DNA of 61,840 bases from an uncultured Frankiales bacterium (GCA_946479905.1 CAMLIA010000003.1:1-61840); one strand, 5' to 3'; counted from the stretch's first letter, positions 15,519 to 25,104 are shown. The notes: generated by a model from the letters alone, not told the origin. Numbers and translations: made by a program.

Positions 15519-16424
15519 TCAGCCTCCGTAGGACTTCGGCTCTCCCGAGGCGTTGACCTGCGGCGCGGCCTTCGCGATCAGCGCGGGGAGCACCTCGTCG
15601 AGCTCCGCCACGGTGAAGCCGCCCTCCTTGGTGTACGACGGGCCCGGCCGCCACCCCTCGGCGACGTCCACGTGGCCGGCCCGCACGTCGAAGACCCGGC
15701 CGTTGACGGTCGCGAGCGGCGAGCCGAGCCAGACGACCAGGGCCACGATGTGCTCCGGTCCGCCGGGGTTCTTCCAGCCGGTGCGGGCCTCCAGCTCGTC
15801 GAGCCGCTCCTTGTAGCCGGTGAGGCCCTCCGTCATGGCGGTGAGGGCCGACGGCGCGATGGCGTTGCTGAGGACGCCGTACCGCCAGAGCTCCTCTCCG
15901 AGGATCTGCGTGAAGGCGGCGAGACCGGCCTTGGCCGCCCCGTAGTTGGCCTGACCGATGTTGCCGAAGATGCCCGACGGGCTGCTGGTGTTGACGATCC
16001 GTGCGGTCCGCTGGTTGCCGGCCTTGCTCTCGTCCCGCCAGTAGGCCACGGCGTGCTTGGTCGGGCAGAAGGTGCCGCGCAGGTGCACCTTCATGACGGC
16101 GTCCCAGTCGTCGACGGTCATGTTGACGAACATCCGGTCGCGCAGGATCCCGGCGTTGTTGACGAGGGTGTCGAGGCCGCCGAAGCCCTCCAGCGCCGCG
16201 CCGACGAGCCGGCCCGCGCCGTCCCAGTCGCTCACGTCGTCGCTGTTCGCGATCGCCTCGCCGCCGAGGGCGCGCACCTCCTCCACCACCGCTTCAGCGC
16301 CGGCGGCGTTGACGTCGTTGACGACGACCCGCGCGCCCTCCTGCGCGAAGAGCAGGGCCTCGGCGCGGCCGATGCCGCCGCCCGCCCCGGTGATGACCAC
16401 GACCCTGCCGTCGCACGAGCTCAT
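15519..16424 (-). CDS. SDR family oxidoreductase (HSD17B4 / Rv3548c-like)
   Basis: A 301-residue short-chain dehydrogenase of the longer, peroxisomal multifunctional-enzyme type. Motifs are GAGGGIGRAEALLFA (cofactor glycines), LVNNAGILRDR, the serine in VNTSSPSGIFGNIGQ and YGAAKAGLA (Y-x3-K). Members oxidise 3-hydroxyacyl-CoAs or hydroxysteroids; this type occurs in mycobacterial steroid and lipid clusters. It is separated from a divergent MaoC hydratase by only 14 bp, and the two enzymes could catalyse consecutive beta-oxidation steps. The ATG at 16424 has CAGACT 5 bases ahead, a possible leaderless -10. Confidence 0.88.
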   Translation of the reverse strand: MSSCDGRVVVITGAGGGIGRAEALLFAQEGARVVVNDVNAAGAEAVVEEVRALGGEAIANSDDVSDWDGAGRLVGAALEGFGGLDTLVNNAGILRDRMFVNMTVDDWDAVMKVHLRGTFCPTKHAVAYWRDESKAGNQRTARIVNTSSPSGIFGNIGQANYGAAKAGLAAFTQILGEELWRYGVLSNAIAPSALTAMTEGLTGYKERLDELEARTGWKNPGGPEHIVALVVWLGSPLATVNGRVFDVRAGHVDVAEGWRPGPSYTKEGGFTVAELDEVLPALIAKAAPQVNASGEPKSYGG

Positions 16425-16438
16425 GCCACAGTCTGCAC

Positions 16439-16897
16439 ATGACGCTCGAGGTCCCCGTCGCAGACCTCCCCTCGTGGGTGGGCAAGGAGATCGGCCCCGG
16501 CGAGTGGGTCGAGATCACCCAGCAGCGGGTCGACGCCTTCGCCGACGCGACCGGTGATCACCAGTGGATCCACGTCGACCCCGAGCGCGCGGCCGACGGC
16601 CCGTTCGGGGGCACCATCGCGCACGGCTACCTGACGCTGTCGCTGCTGCCGATGCTCACCTGGCAGCTCTGGACCGTCACCGGCGCGGCGATGGGCGTCA
16701 ACTACGGGTCGGACAAGGTGCGCTTCCTCACGCCGGTGCGCGTCGGTGCGCGGGTCCGGCTGCGCGTCACGGTGCTGTCGGTGGACGCGCGACCCGACGG
16801 CGCGCTGCTGGTGAAGAACCGGGCCACCGTCGAGGTGGAGGGCAGCGACAAGCCCGCCCTCGTGGCCGAGACCCTCTCGCTGACCGTCCCCGCCTGA
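16439..16897 (+). CDS. MaoC-type (R)-specific enoyl-CoA hydratase, HtdZ-like
   Basis: A 152-residue single-hotdog hydratase. The hydratase-2 signature FADATGDHQWIHVD supplies the catalytic Asp and His, followed by FGGTIAHGYLTLSLLP and KVRFLTPVRVGARVR. Overall it closely resembles mycobacterial HtdZ (Rv0130), which hydrates trans-2-enoyl-CoA to (R)-3-hydroxyacyl-CoA. It is divergent from an SDR across 14 bp and convergent with an AMACR-type gene. CACAGT lies 6 bases before the ATG and there is no ribosome site, suggesting a leaderless mRNA. Confidence 0.9.
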   Translation: MTLEVPVADLPSWVGKEIGPGEWVEITQQRVDAFADATGDHQWIHVDPERAADGPFGGTIAHGYLTLSLLPMLTWQLWTVTGAAMGVNYGSDKVRFLTPVRVGARVRLRVTVLSVDARPDGALLVKNRATVEVEGSDKPALVAETLSLTVPA

Positions 16898-16903
16898 CGC
16901 TGG

Positions 16904-17998
16904 TCAGCCGAGCCAGTCGGCGACGACGGCCTCGGTGTCCGCGCCGACGGCCGGGGGCGGGGTGGGTACGGACGGCGGGGTGCGGCTGAAGCGCGGCGCG
17001 GGTGCCGGCTGGAACACCCCGTCGACGGTCAGGAACGTGCCGCGGGCCGACAGGTGCGGCTCGGCGGGCACCTCGGGCGGCTCCACGACCGGCGTCACGC
17101 AGGCGTCCCGGCCGGCGAACACCTCGGTCCACTCGTCCCGGGTGCAGGACAGGAACGCGTCGGTCAGCGCCTTGCGCAACACCGGCCACTGGGCCACGTC
17201 GTTCTGGTCGGGCAGGCCGGCGTCCACGAGCCCGAGCCCGTCGATCATGTCGGCGTAGAACTGCGGCTCGATCGCGCCGACGGCGACGTACCGGCCGTCC
17301 TTGCACGCGTAGGTGTCGTAGTACGGCGCACCCGTGTCGAGGATGTTGACGCCGCGCTCGTCGGACCAGATGCCCTGGCCACGGAACGTCCAGATCATCT
17401 GGGTGAGCAGCGAGACGCCGTCGACCATGGCGGCGTCCACGACCTGGCCACGACCCGAGACGGTCCGCTCGTGCAGGGCCGCGAGGATGCCGACGAGGAG
17501 CAGCATCGAGCCGCCGCCGAAGTCGGCGACCAGGTTCAGCGGCGGGACCGGGGCCTCGCCGGCGCGGCCGATCATGGCGAGCGTCCCGGTCAGCCCGAGG
17601 TAGTTGATGTCGTGGCCGGCGCGCTGCGCCATCGGTCCGTCCTGGCCCCACCCGGTCACCCGCCCGTAGACGACCCGGGGGTTGCGCGCCCAGACGTCCT
17701 CCGGGCCCAGTCCCAGCTTCTCCGTGACGCCCGGCCGGTAGCCCTCGACCAGCACGTCGGCCTTCTCCACCAGCCGCAGCACGAGCTCCCGGCCCTCGTC
17801 GCTCTTGAGGTCGGCCTCGACCGAGCGGCGACCGCGCTGGAGCTGGTCGGCCACACCTCCGCCACCGAGGCCGAAGCGATGGGGGCGCTCGACACGGACC
17901 ACGTCGGCTCCCAGGTCCGCCAGCACCATGCAGGCGTGCGGCGCAGGACCGAGTCCCGCCAGCTCGAGGACACGGAGACCGGAGAGAGGACCACTCAT
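16904..17998 (-). CDS. alpha-methylacyl-CoA racemase (CaiB/BaiF family)
   Basis: A 364-residue class III CoA-transferase-fold protein of the racemase branch. The opening [33 protein letters not shown] and the catalytic pair H129 (in [11 protein letters not shown]) and D159 (in [11 protein letters not shown]) fit mycobacterial MCR, whose residues are H126 and D156. The reaction interconverts (R)- and (S)-2-methylacyl-CoA, needed before beta-oxidation of sterol side chains and branched fatty acids. That fits the fadE26/27 operon further along. It ends 6 bp from the MaoC stop, tail to tail. Confidence 0.92.
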   Translation of the reverse strand: MSGPLSGLRVLELAGLGPAPHACMVLADLGADVVRVERPHRFGLGGGGVADQLQRGRRSVEADLKSDEGRELVLRLVEKADVLVEGYRPGVTEKLGLGPEDVWARNPRVVYGRVTGWGQDGPMAQRAGHDINYLGLTGTLAMIGRAGEAPVPPLNLVADFGGGSMLLLVGILAALHERTVSGRGQVVDAAMVDGVSLLTQMIWTFRGQGIWSDERGVNILDTGAPYYDTYACKDGRYVAVGAIEPQFYADMIDGLGLVDAGLPDQNDVAQWPVLRKALTDAFLSCTRDEWTEVFAGRDACVTPVVEPPEVPAEPHLSARGTFLTVDGVFQPAPAPRFSRTPPSVPTPPPAVGADTEAVVADWLG

Positions 17999-18060
17999 GG
18001 CGAGCAGTCTTCCAGAGGACCCAGGCAGGGCTTTCGGCGACGACGGCGAAACAGGAGGGC

Positions 18061-19764
18061 ATGTCCCCCCGCGCTCTCCCCCTGCTCGCGGCTGCCCTGA
18101 CGGCGAGCCTCGTGGCCGCCGTGCCGGTGGCCGCCACGACGCACGTCCGACCGAGCCACTACACCCTCGGGGCGGACGTCGAGTCGATCAACCCGACCGC
18201 CGCCATGCTGGCCGACGACTTCTACCTCGGCGGATACGGGCTCGGCAGCGGCAAGGCCGCGAACCAGGTCAAGGTGATCGACGGCCGGGCGGCGACCGGC
18301 ATCCTCAAGGACCCCTTGTTCCCCAACGGCCTCGCCGACGGGGTGCACGTCCGTTCGGTGGTCATCGGCGACGGCGCGCACGCCATCGCACTGGCCCAGA
18401 TCGAGACCCAGGGCTACTACGCGGCCTACAAGCAGGGGCCTTTCGGCATCACGGAGATCCGCAAGCACGCCGCTGCCGAGATCGCGAAGCTGCACGGGCC
18501 GGCGATCGACCCCGGCGCGATCGTCGTCGACTCCAACCACTCGCACTCGGGACCCGACACCGCCGGCGTCTGGGGCGGCGTGCCCACCAGCTACCTGAAG
18601 CTCGTGCACGACCGGACCGTCAAGGCGATCGTCACGGCCTACAAGAAGCAGCAGGCGGTCGAGCTGTGGTTCGGCACGGCACACGCCGGCGTCAACGGGA
18701 TGAAGCAGTACCCGGCCAAGGACCCGCTGCTCACCAACCAGTTCTCCTACGACCCCGCCAACCAGGAGGTCGACGACGAGCTGCGGGTCATCCAGGCCCG
18801 CAGGCCCGGCACCAAGCAGGTGGTCGCGACCTACCTCAACTACTCGAGCCACCCGACCGTCCTCGGCTCCAGCAACAAGCTGGTCAGCGCCGACTACACC
18901 GGCCCGCTGTCGGCCATGCTGTCCACGCTCGGTGGCGTCGGGATGCAGCAGGTCGCGACGCTGGGCCGGACCCAGCCGGCGCGCGACGACTGCGACGACA
19001 AGACGGCCAAGGGCGCCGCCGCCGACGTCTGCAAGATCAACTCCTACGCCGGCCGGGTGTTCGCGCGCGCCAGGCAGGCCATCGCCGACGCCAAGCCCCT
19101 GACCGGCACCCCCGTCGTGGGCATGAGGTCCTACCTCATCGAGGACACGGCGACCAACGCGCCGATCGTCGCTCTCGAGTACGGCGGACTGGCGGCCGGT
19201 GCGCCCCTGTACCGCGCGCAGAACTCCCCGTGGTTCACCGCCAACGAGACGGGCGCCCCGGTCTTCACCGGCCGGGTCGGTGGGCTGCTCTTCGAGGGCG
19301 GCCCCGGCGAGATCTACCCGCAGATCGTCGGCAAGGTCCGCGCCACCGTCCCGGCCCAGGGCCACTTCACGATCGGCACCGCCGGGGACTTCCTCGGCTA
19401 CATCGTCGCCCCCCTGTCGGCCTACCCCGAGCCCATCCGGCGCAGCATGCTCGACGGTGCGCCGCTCCCGGCCGGCAACCCCGACTGCAGCGGCGGGGCC
19501 TCGCCGGTCGCCGTGCCGTCGCCCGCCGGGTGCCCGAGCCCGATCGACAACGACAACTACTTCTTCAACGTCTCGCACACCTTCGGCGAGCGGCTCACCT
19601 GCGCGATGCTGCGCGGCGCGGGCGCGGTGATGAAGGGCGACGACAACGCCTACTGGTCGACCTACGAGCTGTGCCCGGCGTTCGTCAACGACTACGTGCT
19701 GCCGGCCGGCACCGACACCGCCTTCCCCGACCAGCCTGACCTGTCCGCCGTCCTCACCCACTGA
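18061..19764 (+). CDS. secreted neutral/alkaline ceramidase-like protein
   Basis: A 567-residue exported protein with a signal peptide ([20 protein letters not shown]). The fold pattern is that of the N-terminal domain of neutral ceramidases: [35 protein letters not shown] (equivalent to the catalytic THTHSGPGGY region), [13 protein letters not shown] and [13 protein letters not shown]. Neutral ceramidases are zinc amidases of N-acylsphingosine. Whether this protein cuts ceramide or another amide is unknown. Six or more cysteines suggest disulfides. AGGAGGG precedes the ATG. Its stop overlaps the next start (TGATG), so it is made together with a secreted CocE-like hydrolase. Confidence 0.75.
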   Translation: MSPRALPLLAAALTASLVAAVPVAATTHVRPSHYTLGADVESINPTAAMLADDFYLGGYGLGSGKAANQVKVIDGRAATGILKDPLFPNGLADGVHVRSVVIGDGAHAIALAQIETQGYYAAYKQGPFGITEIRKHAAAEIAKLHGPAIDPGAIVVDSNHSHSGPDTAGVWGGVPTSYLKLVHDRTVKAIVTAYKKQQAVELWFGTAHAGVNGMKQYPAKDPLLTNQFSYDPANQEVDDELRVIQARRPGTKQVVATYLNYSSHPTVLGSSNKLVSADYTGPLSAMLSTLGGVGMQQVATLGRTQPARDDCDDKTAKGAAADVCKINSYAGRVFARARQAIADAKPLTGTPVVGMRSYLIEDTATNAPIVALEYGGLAAGAPLYRAQNSPWFTANETGAPVFTGRVGGLLFEGGPGEIYPQIVGKVRATVPAQGHFTIGTAGDFLGYIVAPLSAYPEPIRRSMLDGAPLPAGNPDCSGGASPVAVPSPAGCPSPIDNDNYFFNVSHTFGERLTCAMLRGAGAVMKGDDNAYWSTYELCPAFVNDYVLPAGTDTAFPDQPDLSAVLTH

Positions 19765-21527
19765 TGAGACGTCTCGCCCTCCTGGTCGCCGCCGCTCTCT
19801 GCGTCGGCCTCGTCCCCCTGTGGTCGAGCGCGCACGCGACGAGCGTCCCGACCCGCACGGTCTCCGGCGACCTGACCATGGCCGACGGCGTGACCCTGCA
19901 CTACACGGTGGTCACGCCCGAGCGCGCGGCCCGCCGACCGACGCTGTTCGAGTACTCCGGCTACGACCCCGGTACCAAGCCGGACGCGAACTACGTCAAG
20001 CAGTACGTCGAGTCGGGGGACGGCTACAACTTCATCGGCGTCAACCTGCGCGGGACCGGCTGCTCGAGCGGCACCTTCGACTTCTTCCAGCCGGCCGAGG
20101 CCAAGGACGCGGTCGCCGTCATCGCCTGGATCCGCCGGCAGCCGTGGAGCAACGGCAAGGTCGGCATGATCGGCAAGAGCTACCCCGGCATCACCCAGCT
20201 GTTCGTGGCCGAGCAGCAGCCGCCCGGCCTGCTGGCGATCGCGCCCGGCCACTTCTTCGGCGACGCCTACCGGGACATCGCCCGTCCGGGCGGGATCCAG
20301 AACTACGGGTTCGCCTCGCTGTGGAGCTTCATCGCCCGGCCGTCGTACGAGTTCCAGGACAACTGCCTCAACGGCAAGACGGGCGAGGTACGAGGACTGC
20401 CGACCAACCCGTTCGTGCAGCTCCAGCAGCACCCGTACGACGACGCGCTGTTCCACGAGCGGTCGCCGCTCCCGCACGTCGACCGGATCAGGGTGCCGAT
20501 GCTGGCCACCCTGTCCTGGCAGGACGAGCAGCTCGGCTCCCGGGGCACCGACCTGCTCGCCCGGCTCGACGACCTGCACCGGCGCAACTGGTGGATGACC
20601 GTCACCAACGGCGACCACGGGATGATGCGGACGAAGACCGAGTACGCCGACCTGCACCGCTTCTACGACCACTTCCTCAAGGGGGTGGACAACGGCTGGG
20701 AGAAGCGGCCGCGGGTCCGCGTGTGGTGGGACGCCACCGTGAAGGACCGCGCCCCGACGTGGACCACCGGTCTGGACCACTGGGCCGAGGACCTGCGCAT
20801 CGCCGAGCACCGGCTGGCGCCGACGCCCCTGACCCTGCACGGCGACGGGACCCTCGACGCCCGGCGGCCCGCCGCCGCCGAGCCGACCCGCAGCTACGCC
20901 TACCTGCCCGGCGCCGGCTCCGAGGGGATCGGGAACCCCGCCTACGGCGGCGTCAGCGGCCCGCCGAGCGCCTACCTCTGGTCCCAGAAGCCGCCGCCCG
21001 GCAGCTCGGTCTCCTGGACGACCGGTGCGCTGACGCACGACACCACCCTGCTCGGGTCCGCCTCGCTCGACCTGTGGCTGGCGAGCACGGCACCCGACAC
21101 CGACCTGCAGGTGACGCTGTCCGAGGTGCGCCCGGACGGCCAGGAGATGTACCTCCAGAAGGGCTGGCTGAAGGCGTCGCAGCGCAAGCTCGACCCGGCG
21201 CAGTCCACGGCGCTGCGCCCGTTCCAGACGCACCGCGCGGCAGACGTCCAGCCGCTGCAGCCCGGCACCGCTGTCCCCGTGCGGGTCGAGGTGTTCCCGT
21301 TCGGCGCCCTGCTGCGCAAGGGGTCCCGGCTGCGCGTCACGGTCGAGGCACCGACGGTCCTGCCGGAGCTGTGGGCGTTCGCGGACTACCCCGTCGCCGC
21401 CGTCAACACCGTCTACACCGACGCCCGCCACCCGTCCCGGCTGGTCCTCCCGGTCGTCCCGAACGACCCGAACCGGCACACCGGCTACCCGGCGTGCGGC
21501 TCCCTCATCCGCGAGCCCTGCCGCTGA
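19764..21527 (+). CDS. secreted CocE/NonD-type alpha/beta hydrolase (Xaa-Pro dipeptidyl-peptidase S15 fold)
   Basis: A 587-residue exported hydrolase with a signal peptide ([19 protein letters not shown]). The nucleophile elbow is GKSYPG, an acid candidate is in LSWQDEQLGSRG, and the histidine is in TNGDHGMM. The C-terminal third is the galactose-binding-like X-Pro_C domain (GSASLDLWLASTAPDTDLQV). The family includes cocaine esterase, acylamidases and X-Pro peptidases. The ATG overlaps the ceramidase-like stop, so the pair may act on the same extracellular amide or ester. The last 23 bp overlap the convergent deacetylase gene. Confidence 0.88.
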   Translation: MRRLALLVAAALCVGLVPLWSSAHATSVPTRTVSGDLTMADGVTLHYTVVTPERAARRPTLFEYSGYDPGTKPDANYVKQYVESGDGYNFIGVNLRGTGCSSGTFDFFQPAEAKDAVAVIAWIRRQPWSNGKVGMIGKSYPGITQLFVAEQQPPGLLAIAPGHFFGDAYRDIARPGGIQNYGFASLWSFIARPSYEFQDNCLNGKTGEVRGLPTNPFVQLQQHPYDDALFHERSPLPHVDRIRVPMLATLSWQDEQLGSRGTDLLARLDDLHRRNWWMTVTNGDHGMMRTKTEYADLHRFYDHFLKGVDNGWEKRPRVRVWWDATVKDRAPTWTTGLDHWAEDLRIAEHRLAPTPLTLHGDGTLDARRPAAAEPTRSYAYLPGAGSEGIGNPAYGGVSGPPSAYLWSQKPPPGSSVSWTTGALTHDTTLLGSASLDLWLASTAPDTDLQVTLSEVRPDGQEMYLQKGWLKASQRKLDPAQSTALRPFQTHRAADVQPLQPGTAVPVRVEVFPFGALLRKGSRLRVTVEAPTVLPELWAFADYPVAAVNTVYTDARHPSRLVLPVVPNDPNRHTGYPACGSLIREPCR

Positions 21528-22251
21528 CCCGGTGCCGGAGCTTCCGGTAGACCCGGAAGCCGCGGGTGCGCAGCCGGGGCCGCACCTCGCCGAGCCGGCC
21601 CTCGCCCCGCAGGAAGCGCTCGACCTGCTGGTCCTCGGTCGCCATCGTCACGGTGAGCCGCGACACCGACAGCGGGTGCTCGCCGTCGTGGGACAGCGCG
21701 TTGCGCACGGCGGCGCCACTGACGTACCCGGCCTCCTCGGTGGCGCGCAGCACCCCGCGGTCGTGCGACCCGTGCGGGTAGGCCACCCCCAGGACCGGCC
21801 GCTGGACGACGTCCTCGAGGGCCGCCTTGCTGTCGCGCAGCTCGCGGCGGGCGTCGGCCCCGGACAGCACGTCGAGGTGCACGTGGTGCACCGAGTGGGA
21901 CCCGAGGTCGATGCCGGGGACGTCGGCCAGCGCGCGCAGCTGGGCACCGTCGAGCATGCCGGGCCGGTCGACGTAGTCCATCGTCACGTAGACGCTGGAC
22001 GGCACGCCGGCCTCGGCCAGCTCGGTCGCGGCCGCGAGCTGCGACGCCTCCCCGTCGTCGAAGCTCACCGCGACGAGCCGGTCGAGGGACTCGCCCGCAC
22101 GCAGCCGGCGGGACAGCTCCGCGACCGTGACAGGGGTGCGGCCGCAGGCCAGCACCCGCTGGAGGTGCTCGGTGAAGCGACGCGGCGTCACCGCCCAGGC
22201 GTCACCGTCGTCCAGGACGGCGTGGAACAGCAGGACGGGGACGGGCGTCAT
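21505..22251 (-). CDS. NodB-type polysaccharide deacetylase
   Basis: A 248-residue cytoplasmic-looking NodB-fold carbohydrate esterase. Motif 1 is VSFDDGEAS (general base Asp and metal Asp), motif 2 is IDLGSHSVHHVHL (metal histidines), and motif 3 is VAYPHGSHDRGV. It would remove N- or O-acetyl groups from a glycan. Its ATG overlaps the stop of the upstream GT2 gene (ATGA), so the pair probably builds and then modifies one polysaccharide. No signal peptide is visible. Confidence 0.85.
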   Translation of the reverse strand: MTPVPVLLFHAVLDDGDAWAVTPRRFTEHLQRVLACGRTPVTVAELSRRLRAGESLDRLVAVSFDDGEASQLAAATELAEAGVPSSVYVTMDYVDRPGMLDGAQLRALADVPGIDLGSHSVHHVHLDVLSGADARRELRDSKAALEDVVQRPVLGVAYPHGSHDRGVLRATEEAGYVSGAAVRNALSHDGEHPLSVSRLTVTMATEDQQVERFLRGEGRLGEVRPRLRTRGFRVYRKLRHRVSGRARG

Positions 22252-23462
22252 GCCGCACGATCCTCGCTGATCGCCCGGCGCCGCCACAGCCAGCTCCTGG
22301 CGAGCGCCACCGGCCCGATCGCCATCCCGAGCGCCTCCATCAGCACCAGCCGGCGGGGGTAGCGCCGGGCAGGGGCAGTGTCCTGCTTGCGGGTGCGGGC
22401 CGGGTTGCGGGCGCTGGCCAGGTGCGCCGCGTGCCGGACGGCGGCGGGCAGCCGGGCGAGCACGCTCAGCAGGTCGCGCGGTGACGACAGCGCGCGCCGC
22501 GTCATGGCGGCCGAGAGCCCGACGCCGTAGGCGAAGAGCTGCCGTCGCCACTCGAGCTCGGAGGTGCGGTGCGTGTGCCAGAGGACGGCCCGCGGCTCGT
22601 ACACGAGGTGCAGGCCGTTGAGGACCACGGTCATGTGCATGGCGAGGTCCTCCCCGCCGCGGGCGGGCGTCCCGGTGCCGAGCACCTCGTCGTACCCCCC
22701 GAGGTCACGGAGCCGGTCGGCCCAGAAGCCGACGCTCCCACCGGACCCGTAGAGCCCCGGCTCGTAGGGGTAGAGAGCCGTCGGGGGCGACGGGTGCGGG
22801 TGCTGGTGCACCCGCCGCTGGAAGCCCTTGGAGTAGCCACCCCACTGCTCGGCGAGCCGCTGCGCCTCGTGGCTGGTGTCCAGCGGCAGGATCAGGCCGG
22901 TGGCGCACGCCGTCCGCGGACCGCTGTGCAGCGCCGCGACCAGCCACGCCGCCCAGTCGGGCGCGGGCACGACGTCGTCGTCCGTGAACAGCACCACAGG
23001 CGTGGTGGTCGCCGCCAGACCGGCGTTGCGGGCAGCAGAGATGCCCGGCAGGGAGCGCTCCACGACCCGGATCCGCTCGTGCGCCCGCAGCACCGACCGG
23101 TCCCAGCGCCCGGGCCGGTTGTCGACCACGACGACCTCGAGCGGCTGGTAGCTCTGCTCCAGCAGCGCCTCCAGCAGCCGGTCGAGCGACTCCGGCCGGT
23201 CGCCGATCGTGTTCACGACGACGGTGGCGGCGGGGCGGCGGCCCAGCAGAGCGGCCTCCCAGCCGCAGGTCTCCGGCGGGTGGTCGTGCGCAGCGACCTC
23301 GGCCGCGTGCACCGCGAGGCCGGTGGCCCGCGGGTCCGGGTCCCCGGGCGCGGCGAAGCCCAGCGGGGCGCCGTGCACGGTCAGCAGCAGCGGCCCACCC
23401 GCGAGCGGAGGCGGGTCAGCCGCGAGCAGCTCGAGCACGGGCAGGTCCCGACCCTGCACCAC
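22248..23462 (-). CDS. family 2 glycosyltransferase
   Basis: A 404-residue GT-A fold enzyme. After a roughly 75-residue N-terminal extension come ATVVVNTIGDRPESLDRLL, LEVVVVDNRPG, GISAARNAGLA and the DxD motif in LFTDDDVVPAPDW, then a GGEDLAMHM acceptor-site segment near 275. It transfers a sugar from an NDP-donor; substrates are unknown. There are no membrane helices. The GTG at 23462 follows AGGAGGGAGCAC. It is coupled to the deacetylase gene by ATGA and was probably part of an exopolysaccharide locus with the next two genes upstream. Confidence 0.88.
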   Translation of the reverse strand: MVQGRDLPVLELLAADPPPLAGGPLLLTVHGAPLGFAAPGDPDPRATGLAVHAAEVAAHDHPPETCGWEAALLGRRPAATVVVNTIGDRPESLDRLLEALLEQSYQPLEVVVVDNRPGRWDRSVLRAHERIRVVERSLPGISAARNAGLAATTTPVVLFTDDDVVPAPDWAAWLVAALHSGPRTACATGLILPLDTSHEAQRLAEQWGGYSKGFQRRVHQHPHPSPPTALYPYEPGLYGSGGSVGFWADRLRDLGGYDEVLGTGTPARGGEDLAMHMTVVLNGLHLVYEPRAVLWHTHRTSELEWRRQLFAYGVGLSAAMTRRALSSPRDLLSVLARLPAAVRHAAHLASARNPARTRKQDTAPARRYPRRLVLMEALGMAIGPVALARSWLWRRRAISEDRAA

Positions 23463-23526
23463 GTGCTCCCTCCTGCTCCGTGCGGTTTTCCCTGAGAGCC
23501 TGCTGAGGAAACTCCTGCCCGGAACC

Positions 23527-24051
23527 CTACGTGGAAGGCGGGGTCAGGTCCTGCAGGAAGGCCCGCTGCTCGTCGACGCTGCGGATCCGGATCACCGTCC
23601 GACCGGGGCTCGGCAGGACACCCTCCAGGTGCTCGCGGTGCGCCTCGTGCTCGCGCCAGGCGGTCCGCAGCGGCGAGCTCGGGAGCAGCACCGCCCAGAG
23701 CCGCTCCTTGTTGCCGTTGGTGAGGACGGGCCGGGGTGGCAGCCCACGGCGCAGGGTGCGCCGAGCCACCCGCCGCATGACGACCGGCTTGGGCAGGTCG
23801 AGCCACACGACGGTGTCGGCGCGGTCCAGCAGCAGCCGCTCCACCTCGGGGTACATCAGGCTGTCGGTCACCCACCGCTCGCTGCCGGCCAGCTCGGCCG
23901 TGCGCTCCACGAAGTCGGGCAGGACCGTCCAGCCCGGTCCCTCGAGGTAGCTGTCCAGCTCGACGAACGGCAGCCCGAGAGCACGCCCGATGTGCTGCGC
24001 GACCGTCGACTTGCCGGCTCCGGCCGAGCCCGCCACCACGACCCGTCGCAC
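23527..24051 (-). CDS. P-loop adenylate kinase-like NTPase
   Basis: A 174-residue P-loop protein with Walker A GSAGAGKST at residues 8-16, a lid-like basic stretch (RRVARRTLRRGLPPRP) and VVWLDLPKPVV. It belongs to the topology-modulation / adenylate-kinase-like group (FlaR-like) whose phosphate acceptor is seldom known. The GTG start at 24051 sits 1 base after the stop of the FemAB-like gene, so the two are co-expressed. Nothing shows the substrate. Confidence 0.78.
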   Translation of the reverse strand: MRRVVVAGSAGAGKSTVAQHIGRALGLPFVELDSYLEGPGWTVLPDFVERTAELAGSERWVTDSLMYPEVERLLLDRADTVVWLDLPKPVVMRRVARRTLRRGLPPRPVLTNGNKERLWAVLLPSSPLRTAWREHEAHREHLEGVLPSPGRTVIRIRSVDEQRAFLQDLTPPST

Positions 24052-24052
24052 G

Positions 24053-25039
24053 TCAGTCCCTGAACCCGATGACGCGCTTGACGGCCCGGCGGGCGGTCCT
24101 GTCGACGGCCGTCAGCGGGACCCGCTCCAGGCGCAGCTCGGCGTAGTCGTGCGGTGCCGCGCCGAAGCCCTGCTTGTAGAACGCCAGCGACTGCGACGTC
24201 CCGCTCTCCCCCATGTGCAGCAGCGCGCAGCCACGCGCGCAGGCCTCCTCGATGCCGAGCCAGTCGAGACGCTGCATCACCCCCGACGGGGCGACCTCCG
24301 GGTCGGAGACCGCGCGCATCACGTGCGCGCTCCCGGCGAAGGCGATGACGTTGGCGGCGACGGCGCGGCCGTCCACCCGAGCCACCCACACCTGGAAGTC
24401 GCTGCCCAGCTCGGCGGCGAGCGCCCGCAGCCGGCGGGGCGGGTCCCGCCAGGCCGCCCGGCGCCGCGCGAGCGGGAGCGGCTCGCCCTGCCGGCGGGCC
24501 CACCGGTCCACCGACCGCCACCAGAGCGCTTCGTAGGCATCCACGTCGTGGCCGACGTCGACCTCGACCTGCTGGCGGGCGGCGCGCCGGGTCGAGCGGC
24601 GCAGCTGGGCGAACAGCGCGTCCCGGCCGGGGGACAGGTCCAGGACGTGGGCCCGCTTGGACAGCTGCAGCAGGCCGGAGTGCCCTGCCCACAGCGAGGC
24701 GTCGCCCGGCAGCGGCCGGATGCGCATCGTCAGGGCACCGAGCCGCCGCAGGTCGGCCAGCACGGCGGCCACGACCGCCTGGTCACGGGCGGCGGTCCCC
24801 ACCAGGCCGCCGTAGCCCCAGCCGGGTGGCATCGAGGCGTACCAGCCGACGGCCGAGCGCCGGACCAGGGGCAGCACCGCCGTGCGGCCGTCCGGGAGCA
24901 GGTAGGCCCGGCTCGCGTCCTGCCAGCGCTCCGTGCAGACCGCGCGCGTCCACGCCGGTGTCGCGTCCGCGAGCGCGAACGGGTCGGCGGCCACGGCAGC
25001 CTCCCAGACGTCGGCGGGCGCTGGGCTCACGACGTCCAT
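24053..25039 (-). CDS. FemAB-like GNAT-fold acyltransferase
   Basis: A 328-residue protein with tandem GNAT-like halves as in FemAB/BioF2 proteins. Markers are RTAVLPLVRRSAVGWYAS, WGYGGLVG, LDLSPGRDALFAQLRRSTRR, and in the C-terminal half VWVARVDGRAVAANVIAFAG and LLHMGESGTSQSLAFYKQGFG. Such proteins often add amino acids or acyl groups to cell-envelope precursors and co-occur with exopolysaccharide genes, as here. TAGGGT lies 6 bases before the ATG at 25039 with no ribosome site, a strong leaderless pattern. It diverges from the KstR-boxed fadE operon. Confidence 0.82.
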   Translation of the reverse strand: MDVVSPAPADVWEAAVAADPFALADATPAWTRAVCTERWQDASRAYLLPDGRTAVLPLVRRSAVGWYASMPPGWGYGGLVGTAARDQAVVAAVLADLRRLGALTMRIRPLPGDASLWAGHSGLLQLSKRAHVLDLSPGRDALFAQLRRSTRRAARQQVEVDVGHDVDAYEALWWRSVDRWARRQGEPLPLARRRAAWRDPPRRLRALAAELGSDFQVWVARVDGRAVAANVIAFAGSAHVMRAVSDPEVAPSGVMQRLDWLGIEEACARGCALLHMGESGTSQSLAFYKQGFGAAPHDYAELRLERVPLTAVDRTARRAVKRVIGFRD

Positions 25040-25090
25040 CGCTCGACCCTAGATCCCGCGGCGCCGGTGCGGTTACGATGCGGCTCCGAC

Positions 25091-25104
25091 GAGAACACGT
25101 TCTA
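25091..25104. promoter_or_regulatory. KstR-like operator of the cholesterol side-chain operon
   Basis: GAGAACACGTTCTA contains the palindrome AGAAC-AC-GTTCT and fits the KstR consensus TNNAACNNGTTNNA at all but the first defined position. It ends 15 bp before the fadE26-like ATG, where a TetR-type KstR repressor would block transcription. In mycobacteria and rhodococci KstR is released by a sterol-derived CoA thioester. The kstR gene itself is not in the window. Confidence 0.75.
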
